Origin: JALUZX01 sp964561605
GTDB taxonomy: Bacteria > Planctomycetota > UBA1135 > JALUZX01
Direction: 5' to 3'
Length of the DNA: 28,942 nt
Assembly: GCA_964561605.1 (NCBI GenBank)
Contig: CAZLQD010000041.1
Location: forward strand, 1-28,942
The first letter of the stretch is position 1. Every line of letters starts with the position of its first letter. The position numbers and the translations under genes were made by a program. The notes below the pieces were generated by a model. That model was not told the DNA's origin. It saw only the letters and a list, made by a program, of their open reading frames with translations, and ran no database searches. This document shows, piece by piece, positions 14,661-23,048 of this stretch.

Positions 14661-15995
14661 ATGCAGGAAGAACGACTGGGGCAGATCCTCCTGGAGACGC
14701 CCTTTCTTTCGGCCGGAGAACTGGAGCGGTGTCTCCAGATCCAGGCTCTCTCTCCCAACCATCGTCCCCTGGGGGAGATCCTCATCGCGGAAGGGCTCAT
14801 CTCCCGGGAGACCCTGGAGCGGGTCCTGGAAGTCCAGGAGGCCCGCCGCCGGAAGGGGCGAGCAAGGAAAGAGGGCCCCCTGCGGCCCAAGGCGGACCTG
14901 GCCATGGAGCCTTCCAGCCTCCTCTCCTACGCCAGGACCCTGGGAGCGACGGACCTCTTCCTTTCCCTGGGCAGGAGGCCGAGGTTCAAGGTCTACGGCC
15001 GGGTCTTTCCCGTTGGAGAGGCGCCCGTCACCCGCCGGGACATGGAGACCTTCCTGGCCGGGCTGACGGGAGAGGGGGTCCAGGCTCTGGAGACCCTGGA
15101 ATCCGAGAGCCTCGCCTGCACCACCTATTTCGGCGCCGACCCTGCAGGGGGCAGGTTCCGGGCCCTGGTCTTCAACAGTTGGACCGGCCCGGCCGTAGCG
15201 GTCCACCTGGCACCCACCAAGGTCCCTTCCTTCGAAGAGCTGGGCCACCCCCCCGTGGTGGCGGACCTCCTCCATCCTGGAAGAGGCCTGATCCTCGTGG
15301 TGGGACCGGCGGGGCACGGCCGTTCCACCACCCTGGCCGCCATGGTGGCCCACATCTGCAAGGAGAACCAAGTGGCCGCCGTGGTCCTGGACCAGAGCCT
15401 GGAGATGGATCTTCCCAAGGGGAAGGGCACGATCCTCTCCCGGGTGGTGGGAAGGGACGTCCGGAGTTTCCCCGAGGCCGTAAGGGCCGCCGCCCGGGAG
15501 GACGCCGACGTGATCGCCACCAGGGAGATCCCCGACAAGGAGGCCTTCCTGGCCGCCCTGGAAGCGGCCGAGGCGGGTCACCTGGTTCTTGCGACCCTGG
15601 ACGCCCCCACGGCCGCCCACACTCTGGAGCTGATCTTCAAGGCCTTTCCCGGTCCCGGCGGGGCCGAAGCCCGCCGGATCCTGGCCACGACCCTTCGGGC
15701 CGTCCTGGCCCAGCGCCTCCTCCCCTCGCGGGACGGCAGGGGAAAGGTCCTGGCCCTGGAGATCCTCGTGAATACGCCGCCCGTGTCCGAGGAGATCCTT
15801 GCGGGAAGGACGGACCAGCTTGGCCTTCTCCTGCAACTCGAGAAGGAGAGCGGCTCCGTGGGCCTGGACGAATCCCTCACGGAACTCCTCATCCAGGGGA
15901 AGATCTCCTTCGAGGACGCCTTCGAGGCCGCCCAGGACAAGGGGCGCCTCCTGAAGAGACTGGAATCGCTTGGCGCCGCAGGCGCGGGAGTCTGA
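14661..15995 (+). CDS. PilT-family ATPase with N-terminal MshEN-like domain and degenerate Walker A
   Basis: A 444-residue protein. Residues 1-65 (MQEERLGQILLETPFLSAGELERCL...PLGEILIAEGLISRETL) resemble the MshEN/GspE N-terminal domain, a c-di-GMP-binding fold in some ATPases. The rest follows the PilT/PilU retraction ATPase: the PAS-like part from about 80, Walker A at 215-222, VGRDVRSFPEAVRAAARED, the acidic box, GHLVLATL, and a C-terminal tail. Walker A reads GPAGHGRS, with Arg221 in place of the lysine. The usual GTLHT His box is ATLDA. ATP turnover is therefore doubtful. AAGGGG five bases upstream supports 14661 over the ATG at 14634. The stop is 2 bp before the next ATPase gene, so the two proteins are probably made together. 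Confidence 0.78.
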   Translation: MQEERLGQILLETPFLSAGELERCLQIQALSPNHRPLGEILIAEGLISRETLERVLEVQEARRRKGRARKEGPLRPKADLAMEPSSLLSYARTLGATDLFLSLGRRPRFKVYGRVFPVGEAPVTRRDMETFLAGLTGEGVQALETLESESLACTTYFGADPAGGRFRALVFNSWTGPAVAVHLAPTKVPSFEELGHPPVVADLLHPGRGLILVVGPAGHGRSTTLAAMVAHICKENQVAAVVLDQSLEMDLPKGKGTILSRVVGRDVRSFPEAVRAAAREDADVIATREIPDKEAFLAALEAAEAGHLVLATLDAPTAAHTLELIFKAFPGPGGAEARRILATTLRAVLAQRLLPSRDGRGKVLALEILVNTPPVSEEILAGRTDQLGLLLQLEKESGSVGLDESLTELLIQGKISFEDAFEAAQDKGRLLKRLESLGAAGAGV

Positions 15996-15997
15996 CC

Positions 15998-17053
15998 ATG
16001 GCCGCCGATCTCCACGCCCTCTTGGATGCGATGCTCCGCATGGGAGGATCGTCCCTCATGCTCAAGGCCGGCTCGCCGCCCCTCTACAGGGTGCAGGGAG
16101 CCCTGGTCCCCTCGGAGGATCCTCCTTGCGTCGAGGAGGAACTGGACAGGGTTCTGGAGGGACTCCTCTCGCCGGACCAAAAGGCCAAACTGGACCAGGA
16201 AGGGCAGGTGGACCTGATCTTCGAAGGCCCGGGAGAGACCCGCTTCGGGGCCCACGTCTTCCGCCACTCCCAGGGCCTGGGGGCGGTCTTCCATCCCATT
16301 CCCAGGGAAGTGCCCACTCCCGGTGAACTTGGCCTCCCGGATTGCGTAGTCTCCCTGGCCGGAAGGCGTTCGGGGATCAATCTCTTCACCGGTCCCACCG
16401 GGTCTGGGAAGACCACCACCCTGGCGGCCCTGGTTGGGGAAGCGGCCCGGGCGGGAAGACACGTGATCAGCGTGGAGGATCCGATCGAATACCTCCATAC
16501 CGAGCCGGGTCCCGGCCTGGTCCACCAAAGGGAAGTGGGAATCCACGTGGAAAGCGCCGCCGCCGGGGCGAGGGAGGCCCTTCTCCTGGGAGCGGACGTC
16601 CTCATGGTGGGGGAAGTCCAGGACGGAGAAACGGTGCAGGCCATCCTCGAGGCGGCCAACGCGGGTCTCTTGGTCTTCGCCGGAATCTCTTCGGCCAGGA
16701 CCGTTTCCGCCTTGGAGAAATTCCTGGGACTGGTTCCGCCGGACCAGGTCGAGCTGGCCCGGACCATCCTCTCCTGGCATTTGAACGCCGTCGTGGCCCA
16801 GGCCCTGGTCAAGAAGCGCTTTGGAACGGGCCTTGCCCTGGCCGTGGAGGTGCTCCTGGCCTCTCCGTCGGTGAAGGAAGCCGTGAAGAAGGGAGACCTC
16901 CACGACCTTCCGGCACACATGAAGAGGGGAAGAGGACTGGGGATGTGCACCATGGAGGCCAGCCTGGAGAAACTCCTCTCCCGGAAGGTCATCTCCAGAG
17001 ACGAGGCCTGGATGCTGGCCAAGGAAAAACAACCTGCCGGCCTGCCTTTCTGA
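15998..17053 (+). CDS. PilT/PilU-like ATPase, divergent
   Basis: A 351-residue protein, the usual length for PilT. Walker A is intact (GPTGSGKTTT, 132-141, K138), followed by HVISVEDPIEYLHTE (155-169) and LVHQREVG. The acidic box retains E206 in LMVGEVQD. The region normally reading ALRED before it is ALLLGAD. The two conserved histidines of GHLVFGTLH are replaced (GLLVFAGIS, 223-231). The protein is therefore a plausible ATP binder but atypical as a motor. It pairs with the preceding gene, which has the complementary defect in Walker A. Together they may form a mixed ring or a regulatory pair for type IV pilus retraction or secretion; this is inference, since no pilin or PilB gene is present. 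The start follows the upstream stop after 2 bp. Repeat array 2 begins immediately downstream. Confidence 0.8.
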   Translation: MAADLHALLDAMLRMGGSSLMLKAGSPPLYRVQGALVPSEDPPCVEEELDRVLEGLLSPDQKAKLDQEGQVDLIFEGPGETRFGAHVFRHSQGLGAVFHPIPREVPTPGELGLPDCVVSLAGRRSGINLFTGPTGSGKTTTLAALVGEAARAGRHVISVEDPIEYLHTEPGPGLVHQREVGIHVESAAAGAREALLLGADVLMVGEVQDGETVQAILEAANAGLLVFAGISSARTVSALEKFLGLVPPDQVELARTILSWHLNAVVAQALVKKRFGTGLALAVEVLLASPSVKEAVKKGDLHDLPAHMKRGRGLGMCTMEASLEKLLSRKVISRDEAWMLAKEKQPAGLPF

Positions 17054-17082
17054 AAACACGGACATGAGCTTCCGATGCTCCC

Positions 17083-17232
17083 GTTAGCCCCTGCCCCAGA
17101 TATCTACGTTAGTCCCTGCCCCAGATATCTACGTTAGCCCCTGCCCCAGATATCTACGTTAGCCCCTGCCCCCGATGCTCACGTTAGCTCCTGCCCCCGA
17201 TACCTACGTTAGCCCCTGCCCCAGATATCTCC
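17083..17232. repeat. Six tandem 25-bp repeats
   Basis: Six units with an exact 25-bp period start at 17083, 17108, 17133, 17158, 17183 and 17208. Each begins GTTAGCCCCTGCC or a one-base variant. Four continue with CAGATATCTAC or nearly so; the fourth and fifth read CCGATGCTCAC and CCGATACCTAC. There are no unique spacers, so this is not a CRISPR array. The seventh copy of the 5' half runs straight into a full inverted hairpin module at 17233. Each unit therefore looks like the outer edge of the Q arm, amplified. Confidence 0.9.
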
Positions 17233-17494
17233 GTTAGCCCCTGCCGGCGGGTATGGGCGGCCCGAAGGGCCGCAACATGCCCGACGTCAGGGGAAGCATG
17301 GACCCTCGCAGCTCGGGAACGTTTCGGAGTTGTCGCCACTCCCCGGACGTCTCGGACATGAGCTTCCGATGCTCCCGTTAGCCCCTGCCCCAGATATCTA
17401 CGTTAGCCCCTGCCGGCGGGGATGTGCGGCCCGAAGGGCCGCAACATGCCCGACGTCAGGGGAAGCAGGTGTTGTTGGTGTTCAGGCAATTGCA

Positions 17495-17760
17495 ACCATA
17501 GCCCTTTTCAAGATTTTCTTCAGGGGCCGGGCCAAGCCCGGCCCCTGAACGCCGAGCAAGCCGATTTTTTGAGAAGGAAGAAAACGGAAAGGCGCAACGT
17601 CTCGAAACGAAACACGCTTGGAGCCCACCACCCCCACCCAACCACCCGATTCGTCTGGGCTCCAGACCCATCGGTCACGCTTTTTTCCGAGAGAATTCCA
17701 ACGTGGGGGGGGTCGATTTTGTTGTGAGGGGTGGCGCTGTCGATGGGGTCGCCACTCCCC
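17495..17760. repeat. Core element, copy B
   Basis: Homologous to 494-760. The opening box ACCATAGCCCTTTTCAAG is identical. The main hairpin is longer here: CAGGGGCCGGGC pairs with GCCCGGCCCCTG around CAA (17521-17547). The second small hairpin is GTCTGG with CCAGAC, in a shifted register compared with copy A, so pairing is kept although the bases differ. The element ends in GTGGCG...CGCCAC (about 17731-17756), which leads straight into the next P arm. Confidence 0.7.
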
Positions 17761-17805
17761 GGACGTCTCGGACATGAGCTTCGCTCATGACCGAGCCGGC
17801 CGGGG
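17757..17805. repeat. Hairpin module with ATGAGC/GCTCAT apex
   Basis: P-to-Q orientation. CCCCGGACGTC faces GCCGGCCGGGG, and the apex is ATGAGC with GCTCAT around TTC (17775-17789). The apical stem differs completely in sequence from those at 31-51 and 791-805 but keeps the pairing and the TTC loop. Confidence 0.75.
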
Positions 17806-17998
17806 CTAACGAGGGGGAAATATGCTTCGCTCATGAACGAGCCGGCCGGGGCTAACGAGGGGGAAATATGCTTCGCTCATGCCCGAGCCGGCCGGGGCCA
17901 ACGAGGGGAATCTATGGCCCTTTGGGCCGTGGCTCGTCCCGCCGGGGCTCATGGTGATCCAGGGGAAGGGAAATCTCCCTGGTGCAAGGAACTTCTTC

Positions 17999-18826
17999 TC
18001 ACCCGGGCCACCAGGGGGGCCTCTCTTCTCCCAGGAGGACCTTCCAGGTCTCCAGGTATCCTTCCGGAATCCCGCAATCCAAGGGCCTTCCCCCCACGGG
18101 CACGCCCAGAAGCCGTCCTTGGGAGGCCCACCTGGCCAGGTATGGGGTATCGTCGTGCTCCTTCCCCCCGAGTCTTTCGGCGCCCATCTCTTCCAGACAC
18201 CGGGCGGGGAGCAAGTACCGCCCACCGCATTTCCAATTCTCCGGAATCTCGGCGAAGGTCTTCCCCCGTTCCTTGGGGAGGACCTCCAGGATCGGATACA
18301 CAGGCCCCTCCCCTTCCTCCACGCGGACCCGCCCCGCAGCGGCCACCCTGCCGGCCCATCCGGGTTCCACCCGGATCAGGGGAAGGACCGGATTCTCCAC
18401 CGCCCCCGCGGCCCCGGTCATGATCTCCAGGGGCGGCCCCGGCGAAGTGAACAGGCTGTCCGGATTCAAGACCGCCGCCCCCTCCCCCTCCAGCCAGGGA
18501 AGGGCCCGGAGGATCGCGTCGGCCAGTCCCTTCGGCTCCTCCTGGACCAGGACCTCCACGGGAATCCAGGAAGGATCCCTTCCTTCCAGGTAACGGCGGG
18601 CCGGCTCCACCATCCCCGGCGAAACCACCAGGGCGACCTCTTCCATTCCAGCCGCCTTCGCCTCCTGGAAGGCGAACTCCACAAGGGGGAGGTTGCCCAG
18701 GGGAAAGAAAGGCTTGGGCACGGCCAGGCTCAAAGGCCGCATCCTGGTCCCTCCTCCCGCCGCAGGCACAACGGCCTTCCGGATCCGCTCCTTCCCTCCC
18801 GGCCGCCCTGGGTCTCGTTCCTTCAA
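17999..18826 (-). CDS. Sugar-1-phosphate nucleotidyltransferase (GalU-like)
   Basis: A 275-residue protein of the NTP_transferase family, which makes NDP-sugars from a sugar-1-phosphate and an NTP. The nucleotide-binding signature PAAGGGTRMRPLSLAVPKPF lies at 21-40. DSLF (magnesium-site type) and the substrate-side motif DCGIPEGYL (about 250-258) also fit. This last motif and the compact size resemble UTP-glucose-1-phosphate uridylyltransferases, but the base and sugar cannot be assigned with confidence. It has no C-terminal left-handed beta-helix. I chose the TTG start at 18826: it overlaps the DUF1848 stop as TTGA and has GGAGGA five bases upstream, which suggests translational coupling. 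With galK elsewhere in the window, a role in hexose activation is possible. Confidence 0.78.
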   Translation of the reverse strand: MKERDPGRPGGKERIRKAVVPAAGGGTRMRPLSLAVPKPFFPLGNLPLVEFAFQEAKAAGMEEVALVVSPGMVEPARRYLEGRDPSWIPVEVLVQEEPKGLADAILRALPWLEGEGAAVLNPDSLFTSPGPPLEIMTGAAGAVENPVLPLIRVEPGWAGRVAAAGRVRVEEGEGPVYPILEVLPKERGKTFAEIPENWKCGGRYLLPARCLEEMGAERLGGKEHDDTPYLARWASQGRLLGVPVGGRPLDCGIPEGYLETWKVLLGEERPPWWPG

Positions 18827-19746
18827 GATGATCCTCCGCCCTCCCCTCCCCGCTCCCTTTCCCCTCCCAGGACCGGCGCTTCCGGGTCCTGGCGCATCGC
18901 CACCCTGCGGGCCCTCTCGTGGTCCGCCGTGGCGTAACAATACACGCAACCATGGCCGCAGGTCCCGTGGACGCCGATGTCGAGGGAAAAATCACAAAGG
19001 CAATCCCCCCGCTGGCCCTTGTGCCTTCCCCCCGGCATGGGCCGCCCCAGGACCCTCTCCAGCCAGGCCGCATCCAGGCAGGCCCCGTCGGGAATCCAGG
19101 GAAGGAGCCTCCCCCCCTCGGCGCAGGCCTGGATCCCCATTCCCCTCTCGGCCGCCCGGGCCGCCATGGACTCCAGCAAGGCCTCCAGCCCCGGCTCCCG
19201 GTCCGGTTCCCTGGAAAAAGAAAACCCCTCCAGGGCGGATAGACGCCTGAGAGTCTTCCTGTAGAGGTCCACCAGGCTCACGATCACCCTTTCCGTGGCC
19301 CCCTCCAGGGCCCGGGCCAGGAAGGCGAAACGTTCCTGGTGCCACCGGGGTGTCAGGTCCCCTCCGAAGAGGATGGGATCGTACCGCCAGGTCACCCTCC
19401 CAGGGCCGATTCTCTCCGCCAAGGCCCGGAAACTTCCGATCCGCTCCTCCAAGGGCGGAAGGCCCGGCTCCAGAAAGGAAGGGTAGGCATTCAAAGTGAA
19501 AAGGAAGACGTACCGGCCGTATCCCAACCCCTCCAGCCGGTCCAGGAAGGAGAAGAAAGGGGCCGGGTCCTTGGTCCAGAAGACCAGGGCGTCCACATCT
19601 TCGGGCCTGGGCCGGATTTCCCTGACCTGGCTGGGCCGAAAGGGATTGGGCACCCGGATCAATCCCTCTTCCAGGCGGCGCAGGAGCCACTCCCCGAAGA
19701 AGGAGGGGATGTCAGTCCGCCTACTGGCACTCAAGATCCAGCCCAT
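18823..19746 (-). CDS. DUF1848 family protein with C-terminal cysteine cluster
   Basis: A 307-residue protein. The N-terminus ILSASRRTDIPSF, the segment PEDVDALVFWTKDPAPFF (49-66) and VTWRYDPILFGG (118-129) are hallmarks of the DUF1848 family. The C-terminal part has a cysteine cluster, DCLCDFSLDIG...TCGHGCVYCYA (C249, C251, C263, C267, C270), which probably binds an iron-sulfur cluster. The family's function is not established as far as I know; a radical-type or nucleic-acid-linked role has no support from this sequence. It starts divergently from the LamG gene. Its stop overlaps the TTG start of the nucleotidyltransferase, so the two are probably co-translated. The last 20 residues are low-complexity Gly/Glu/Arg. 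Confidence 0.85.
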   Translation of the reverse strand: MGWILSASRRTDIPSFFGEWLLRRLEEGLIRVPNPFRPSQVREIRPRPEDVDALVFWTKDPAPFFSFLDRLEGLGYGRYVFLFTLNAYPSFLEPGLPPLEERIGSFRALAERIGPGRVTWRYDPILFGGDLTPRWHQERFAFLARALEGATERVIVSLVDLYRKTLRRLSALEGFSFSREPDREPGLEALLESMAARAAERGMGIQACAEGGRLLPWIPDGACLDAAWLERVLGRPMPGGRHKGQRGDCLCDFSLDIGVHGTCGHGCVYCYATADHERARRVAMRQDPEAPVLGGERERGGEGGGSS

Positions 19747-19934
19747 GATCCAGGGAACCTACACGTTTTTCCCCCCTCCCACCCAGGATTCGGAGGCCCT
19801 TTCGTACCGAAAAGGTCCAGAGGGAGCAAAAACCAGGGCCAAAATGAGACATTTCCCCTTTTCCAAGAACTAACTTCCCTTTATCCTACTTTTTACAATC
19901 TTCCTTTCGATCCCCCACGAGGACTTTCTCTCTC

Positions 19935-21077
19935 ATGAAAGCCAGGGCTTTCACACATGCCGCCTGGACGGCCGGTCTCATTTTGAGCACCGCCCTTCCG
20001 GGGCCCCGGCTTCCTTCCCAGTCGAACGTCCACTATTCCGGGGGATACCTGGACCCGCGCCTGGGCACGATGGCCCTGTGGCACCTGGACGAGACCCAGG
20101 GGACCACCCTGAAAGACGTCGGCCCCTTCCGCCTGGACGGCCGGATGGTCCCAGGAGCCTCCCGGATCCGGGCCCCCTGGGGAATGGCCCTCAAGAGCGC
20201 ACCCAAGACGGGGGCCTTCCAGGTCCAGGACTCCAGGAACCTCCTCCGCCTCTCCTATCCCTTCACCCTCGAAGCGTGGGTCAGGGTGGACAAGTTCAAT
20301 CTCCCCGTCCATCCCATCCTTTCCCGGAAGGGCTCCTCCTGTAACGCCGTCTTCGAACTGCGTTTCATGAGCTTCCCCTCGGGCTTCGCCTTCAAGGTCC
20401 TGGACTCCCAGGGAGTTCCCCAGGTGCTCTACGGGAGGGTCCAAGCCAGACCCGGCGAGTGGCACCACGTGGCCGTCACCTGGGACGGCAAGGAGTCCCG
20501 CCTCTACGGCGACGGCAGGCTCCTCTCCACCCTCCCACTCTCTCCCTTCCAGACGCCCGACCTGAAACAGCCCCTCCTGGTGGGAGCCGGTGAGAACGGC
20601 GCCTACCTCGCCGGCGCAGTGGACGAGGTCCACATCGCCGCCGGTGTCCTTCCCCCGTCCTCCTTCCGCTCGGGCTGGGCCAATTACGGCATCGGGAAAA
20701 AAGGTGGAGCGGGCCTGGCCCCCACTCTCTCCCTCCAGGGAGGCCCTCCCTCCACGGCCTGCGCCAGCCTGCGCTTCGTCGTGGACAAAGGAACCCCCTA
20801 CATGCCGGGCCTCTTCTTCCTCTCCTCGAGGCCGGACCGGATCTTCTTCGGCGGAGGGCTGCTCCTGGTCTCCCCGGCCGGAATGGTGACCACCCCCATC
20901 CAGCTCGACCAGGGAATCGGCGGGATCCCGGGAACCGCCCGGACCGTGATCCACCTTCCCCCGCCGGGACCCACCTTCCTGGGGCGCCCCCTCTTCTTCC
21001 AGGCTCTCCTCGTGGACCTCCAGGCCCCGGGGTTCTTCAGCATGACCCCCGGCGCAGCCGTCTGGTTCCCCTACTGA
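19935..21077 (+). CDS. Secreted LamG-domain protein
   Basis: A 380-residue protein with a signal peptide (THAAWTAGLILSTALPGPRLPS). A concanavalin/LamG jelly-roll spans about 45-255. Typical motifs are MALWHLDETQGTTLKDVGP, FTLEAWVRVDK, GEWHHVAVTWDGKESRLYGDGR and AGAVDEVHIA. Residues about 270-380 form a second beta-rich module ending in FFSMTPGAAVWFPY, like C-terminal modules in planctomycete secreted proteins (impression, not a search). It is likely a carbohydrate- or surface-binding protein without a catalytic site I can identify. It begins a run of genes on the plus strand, but the cysteine desulfurase starts 56 bp later and need not share its role. The Shine-Dalgarno element (GAGGA) is far from the ATG. 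Confidence 0.7.
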   Translation: MKARAFTHAAWTAGLILSTALPGPRLPSQSNVHYSGGYLDPRLGTMALWHLDETQGTTLKDVGPFRLDGRMVPGASRIRAPWGMALKSAPKTGAFQVQDSRNLLRLSYPFTLEAWVRVDKFNLPVHPILSRKGSSCNAVFELRFMSFPSGFAFKVLDSQGVPQVLYGRVQARPGEWHHVAVTWDGKESRLYGDGRLLSTLPLSPFQTPDLKQPLLVGAGENGAYLAGAVDEVHIAAGVLPPSSFRSGWANYGIGKKGGAGLAPTLSLQGGPPSTACASLRFVVDKGTPYMPGLFFLSSRPDRIFFGGGLLLVSPAGMVTTPIQLDQGIGGIPGTARTVIHLPPPGPTFLGRPLFFQALLVDLQAPGFFSMTPGAAVWFPY

Positions 21078-21133
21078 GCCGCCCCGGGGATTTCTCCTTG
21101 CCGAGGGCCCATCCCGGCGCCACCTTCAAAGAC

Positions 21134-22297
21134 ATGGGTGAAGGCATCTACCTGGATTACAACGCCACGACTCCCGTGGACCCCAGGGTCGCCCGGGCCA
21201 TGCTTCCCTGGCTGGAGAAGGAATTCGGCAATCCCTCGAGCGCCCACCTCTGGGGGGCCAGGGCCAGGCAAGCCCTGGAGGAGGCCCGCCGGAAGGTGGC
21301 GGCCTTCCTGGATGCCGAACCCGGAGAGATCCTCTTCACCAGCGGCGGGACGGAATCCAACAACCTTGCCATCCGGGGGGCGGTCCGGGCCCTCCGGCCG
21401 AGAGGCGGCCACATCGTCGCCACGGCCGTGGAGCACCCGGCCGTCCTGGAAGTCCTCTCCGCCCTGAAGGAGGAAGCCGACTGCGACTACACCCTCGTCC
21501 CGGTGGACCGGAACTGCCGGGTCCGCCCCGGCGCAGTCCTGGAGGCCCTCCGGCCCGAGACCGTCCTGGTCACGGTGATGCTCGCCAACAACGAAGTCGG
21601 CGCCCTCCAGCCCGTGGAGGAGACCGCCCGCCTCGTGAGGGAGAAGGGGATCCTGTTCCACACGGACGCCTCCCAGGCAGCGGGCAAGATCCCCTTCGAC
21701 GCAAAGACCCTGGGAGCGGACCTCCTCACCCTCGCGGGCCACAAGCTCTATGCGCCCAAGGGAGTGGGAGCCCTCTTCGTCCGGAAAGGGATCCCCCTCC
21801 GGCCGGTCCTTCGCGGGGCGGGCCAGGAAAGAGGCCTCAGGCCCGGGACCGAGCCGGTCATGCTGGCCGTAGGCCTGGGGGAGGCCGCCCGTATCGCCGG
21901 GGAGGAACTGGCCGGCGGGGAAGCGGAACGCCTGGCCGCCTTGAGAGACCGCATGGAAGAGCTCCTCCTGGAGAGGATCCCCGGTGCCGGGATCCATGCC
22001 CGGGAAGCCTCCAGGCTCCCCAACACGACGAGCCTCTTCGTCCCGGGCATCCTGGGGCCCGACCTGGTCGCCCAGGTGGGCATGGAACTGGCCGTCTCCG
22101 CCGGGGCGGCCTGCCACCAGGACACCCGGGAGGTTTCCCACGTCCTCCGCGCCATGGGCGTGCCCGAGGAGGCGGGCCTGGGCACGCTCAGGATTTCCGT
22201 GGGCCGTTTCACGAAGGAGGAGGAGATCGAACCCGCCGTCCGGATCCTCGCCCGGGCGGTGGAAGATGCCCGGAGAGGAGGACGGGAAGGGAAGTGA
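21134..22297 (+). CDS. Cysteine desulfurase / selenocysteine lyase-like PLP enzyme
   Basis: A class V aminotransferase fold of 387 residues. The N-terminus IYLDYNATTPVDP, GGTESNN (71-77), the PLP-stacking H101 in VEHPAV, D178 in HTDASQ, and K204 in GHKLYAPKG (Schiff-base lysine) are all present. The active-site cysteine is C327 in SAGAACHQD. That motif and GQERGLRPGTE resemble selenocysteine lyase (GAACH; GQERNFRPGTE) more than IscS (SGSAC; HERGMRSGT). It should release sulfur (or selenium) from cysteine (or selenocysteine) as a persulfide. No IscU-like scaffold gene is adjacent. The ATG at 21134 is favoured because the conserved N-terminus follows at once; the upstream TTG (21098) adds a non-conserved stretch. 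Its stop overlaps the next start (GTGA). Confidence 0.87.
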   Translation: MGEGIYLDYNATTPVDPRVARAMLPWLEKEFGNPSSAHLWGARARQALEEARRKVAAFLDAEPGEILFTSGGTESNNLAIRGAVRALRPRGGHIVATAVEHPAVLEVLSALKEEADCDYTLVPVDRNCRVRPGAVLEALRPETVLVTVMLANNEVGALQPVEETARLVREKGILFHTDASQAAGKIPFDAKTLGADLLTLAGHKLYAPKGVGALFVRKGIPLRPVLRGAGQERGLRPGTEPVMLAVGLGEAARIAGEELAGGEAERLAALRDRMEELLLERIPGAGIHAREASRLPNTTSLFVPGILGPDLVAQVGMELAVSAGAACHQDTREVSHVLRAMGVPEEAGLGTLRISVGRFTKEEEIEPAVRILARAVEDARRGGREGK

Positions 22298-23046
22298 GCC
22301 GCCCCAAGAGCCCAGGTTTTCTCCAGGGTTTCCTCTTCGTCGTAGAGGGAGCCGGATTGGTCCTCCGGGTCCCCTCGGCCCGCAAGGTTCTCCTCCTTTC
22401 CATCCTCGGCAACCTGGCCGCCATGGTGATCCTCGTGGCCGCGGGAGTGGGAGCCTGGCTGACCTGGGGCGCTTCCTACCTGGAGAGCCTGGTCCACGGG
22501 ACCCTGGGGGGGTTCCTCTTCTTCTTCTCCGGCGCCGTCGTGCTGGTGGTCCTCGTGGCCATGGCCTTCGTGCTCTTCCCCGTCCTCGTCCCCGTCCTCT
22601 CCGGCCCCTTCCACGAACCCCTGGCCAAGAGGATCGAGGCCCACATCCTGGGACAGGCTCCGCCCGAGTCTTCCTTCAGCTTCTTCCGGGGCATCGGCCA
22701 CGATCTTTCGGTGGGCCTGAAGCTCCTTCTCCTCGACCTGGCGGTCCTCCTCCTTGCGGGCCTGGCCTCCCTCTTCCTCGGGGCGGGCCTCCTGGTGGGG
22801 CTCCTTCTGGGAAGCTGGCTCTCCGCCCTCTCCTGGCTCGACTTCCCCCTGGGGCGGAGAGGCTATTCCTTCTCCCGGCAACGAGCCTGGGTGCGCTCCC
22901 ACTTCCCGGCCAGCATGGGCTTCGGCCTGGCCGTCACACTCTCCTTCATGATTCCCGTATACAACCTCTTCCTTGCCGGACCCGCCGCGGCGGCAGGAGC
23001 ATCCCTCCTCTACCTCAGGGCCGCCGCCGCCGAAGAAGAGGGCTGA
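22294..23046 (+). CDS. EI24/CysZ-like integral membrane protein
   Basis: A 250-residue polytopic membrane protein. It matches the EI24 (CysZ) pattern: the N-terminal GFLFVVEGAGLVLRVPSARK, several long hydrophobic helices (about 33-60, 70-105, 150-185, 205-235), and the central FPVLVPVLSGPFHEPLAKRIE, typical of this family. In Proteobacteria CysZ mediates sulfate uptake. In other phyla the family's role is unproven, so transport of sulfate is only suggested here by the neighbouring cysteine desulfurase and DASS transporter. The GTG start overlaps the desulfurase stop by 4 bp, and the stop is 2 bp before the transporter start, so it is part of an operon. Confidence 0.75.
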   Translation: MSRPKSPGFLQGFLFVVEGAGLVLRVPSARKVLLLSILGNLAAMVILVAAGVGAWLTWGASYLESLVHGTLGGFLFFFSGAVVLVVLVAMAFVLFPVLVPVLSGPFHEPLAKRIEAHILGQAPPESSFSFFRGIGHDLSVGLKLLLLDLAVLLLAGLASLFLGAGLLVGLLLGSWLSALSWLDFPLGRRGYSFSRQRAWVRSHFPASMGFGLAVTLSFMIPVYNLFLAGPAAAAGASLLYLRAAAAEEEG

Positions 23047-23048
23047 CC

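Larger units (their letters stand above)
17060..17950. repeat. Intergenic repeat array 2
   Basis: This 0.9-kb array lies between the convergent 3' ends of the second ATPase gene and the nucleotidyltransferase gene. In order it holds six 25-bp tandem repeats (17083-17232), an inverted module with apex GCGGCCC-GAA-GGGCCGC (17257-17273), a P arm (17335-17351), and a second inverted module with the same apex (about 17402-17465). Core element copy B (17495-17760) comes next, then a P-to-Q module (17757-17805) and further Q arms at about 17841-17858 and 17887-17904. The segment from GACATGAGCTTCCGATGCTC onward occurs twice (17061 and 17355). I see no protein gene in it. Confidence 0.85.

Noticed and set aside
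14597..15997. Long upstream extension of the second ATPase frame from 14597
   Set aside because: It runs out of frame through the first ATPase gene and has low-complexity composition. The PilT-like sequence begins at the ATG at 15998.
17083..17232. CRISPR array
   Set aside because: The 25-bp units are directly adjacent with no unique spacers, and no cas genes are in the window.
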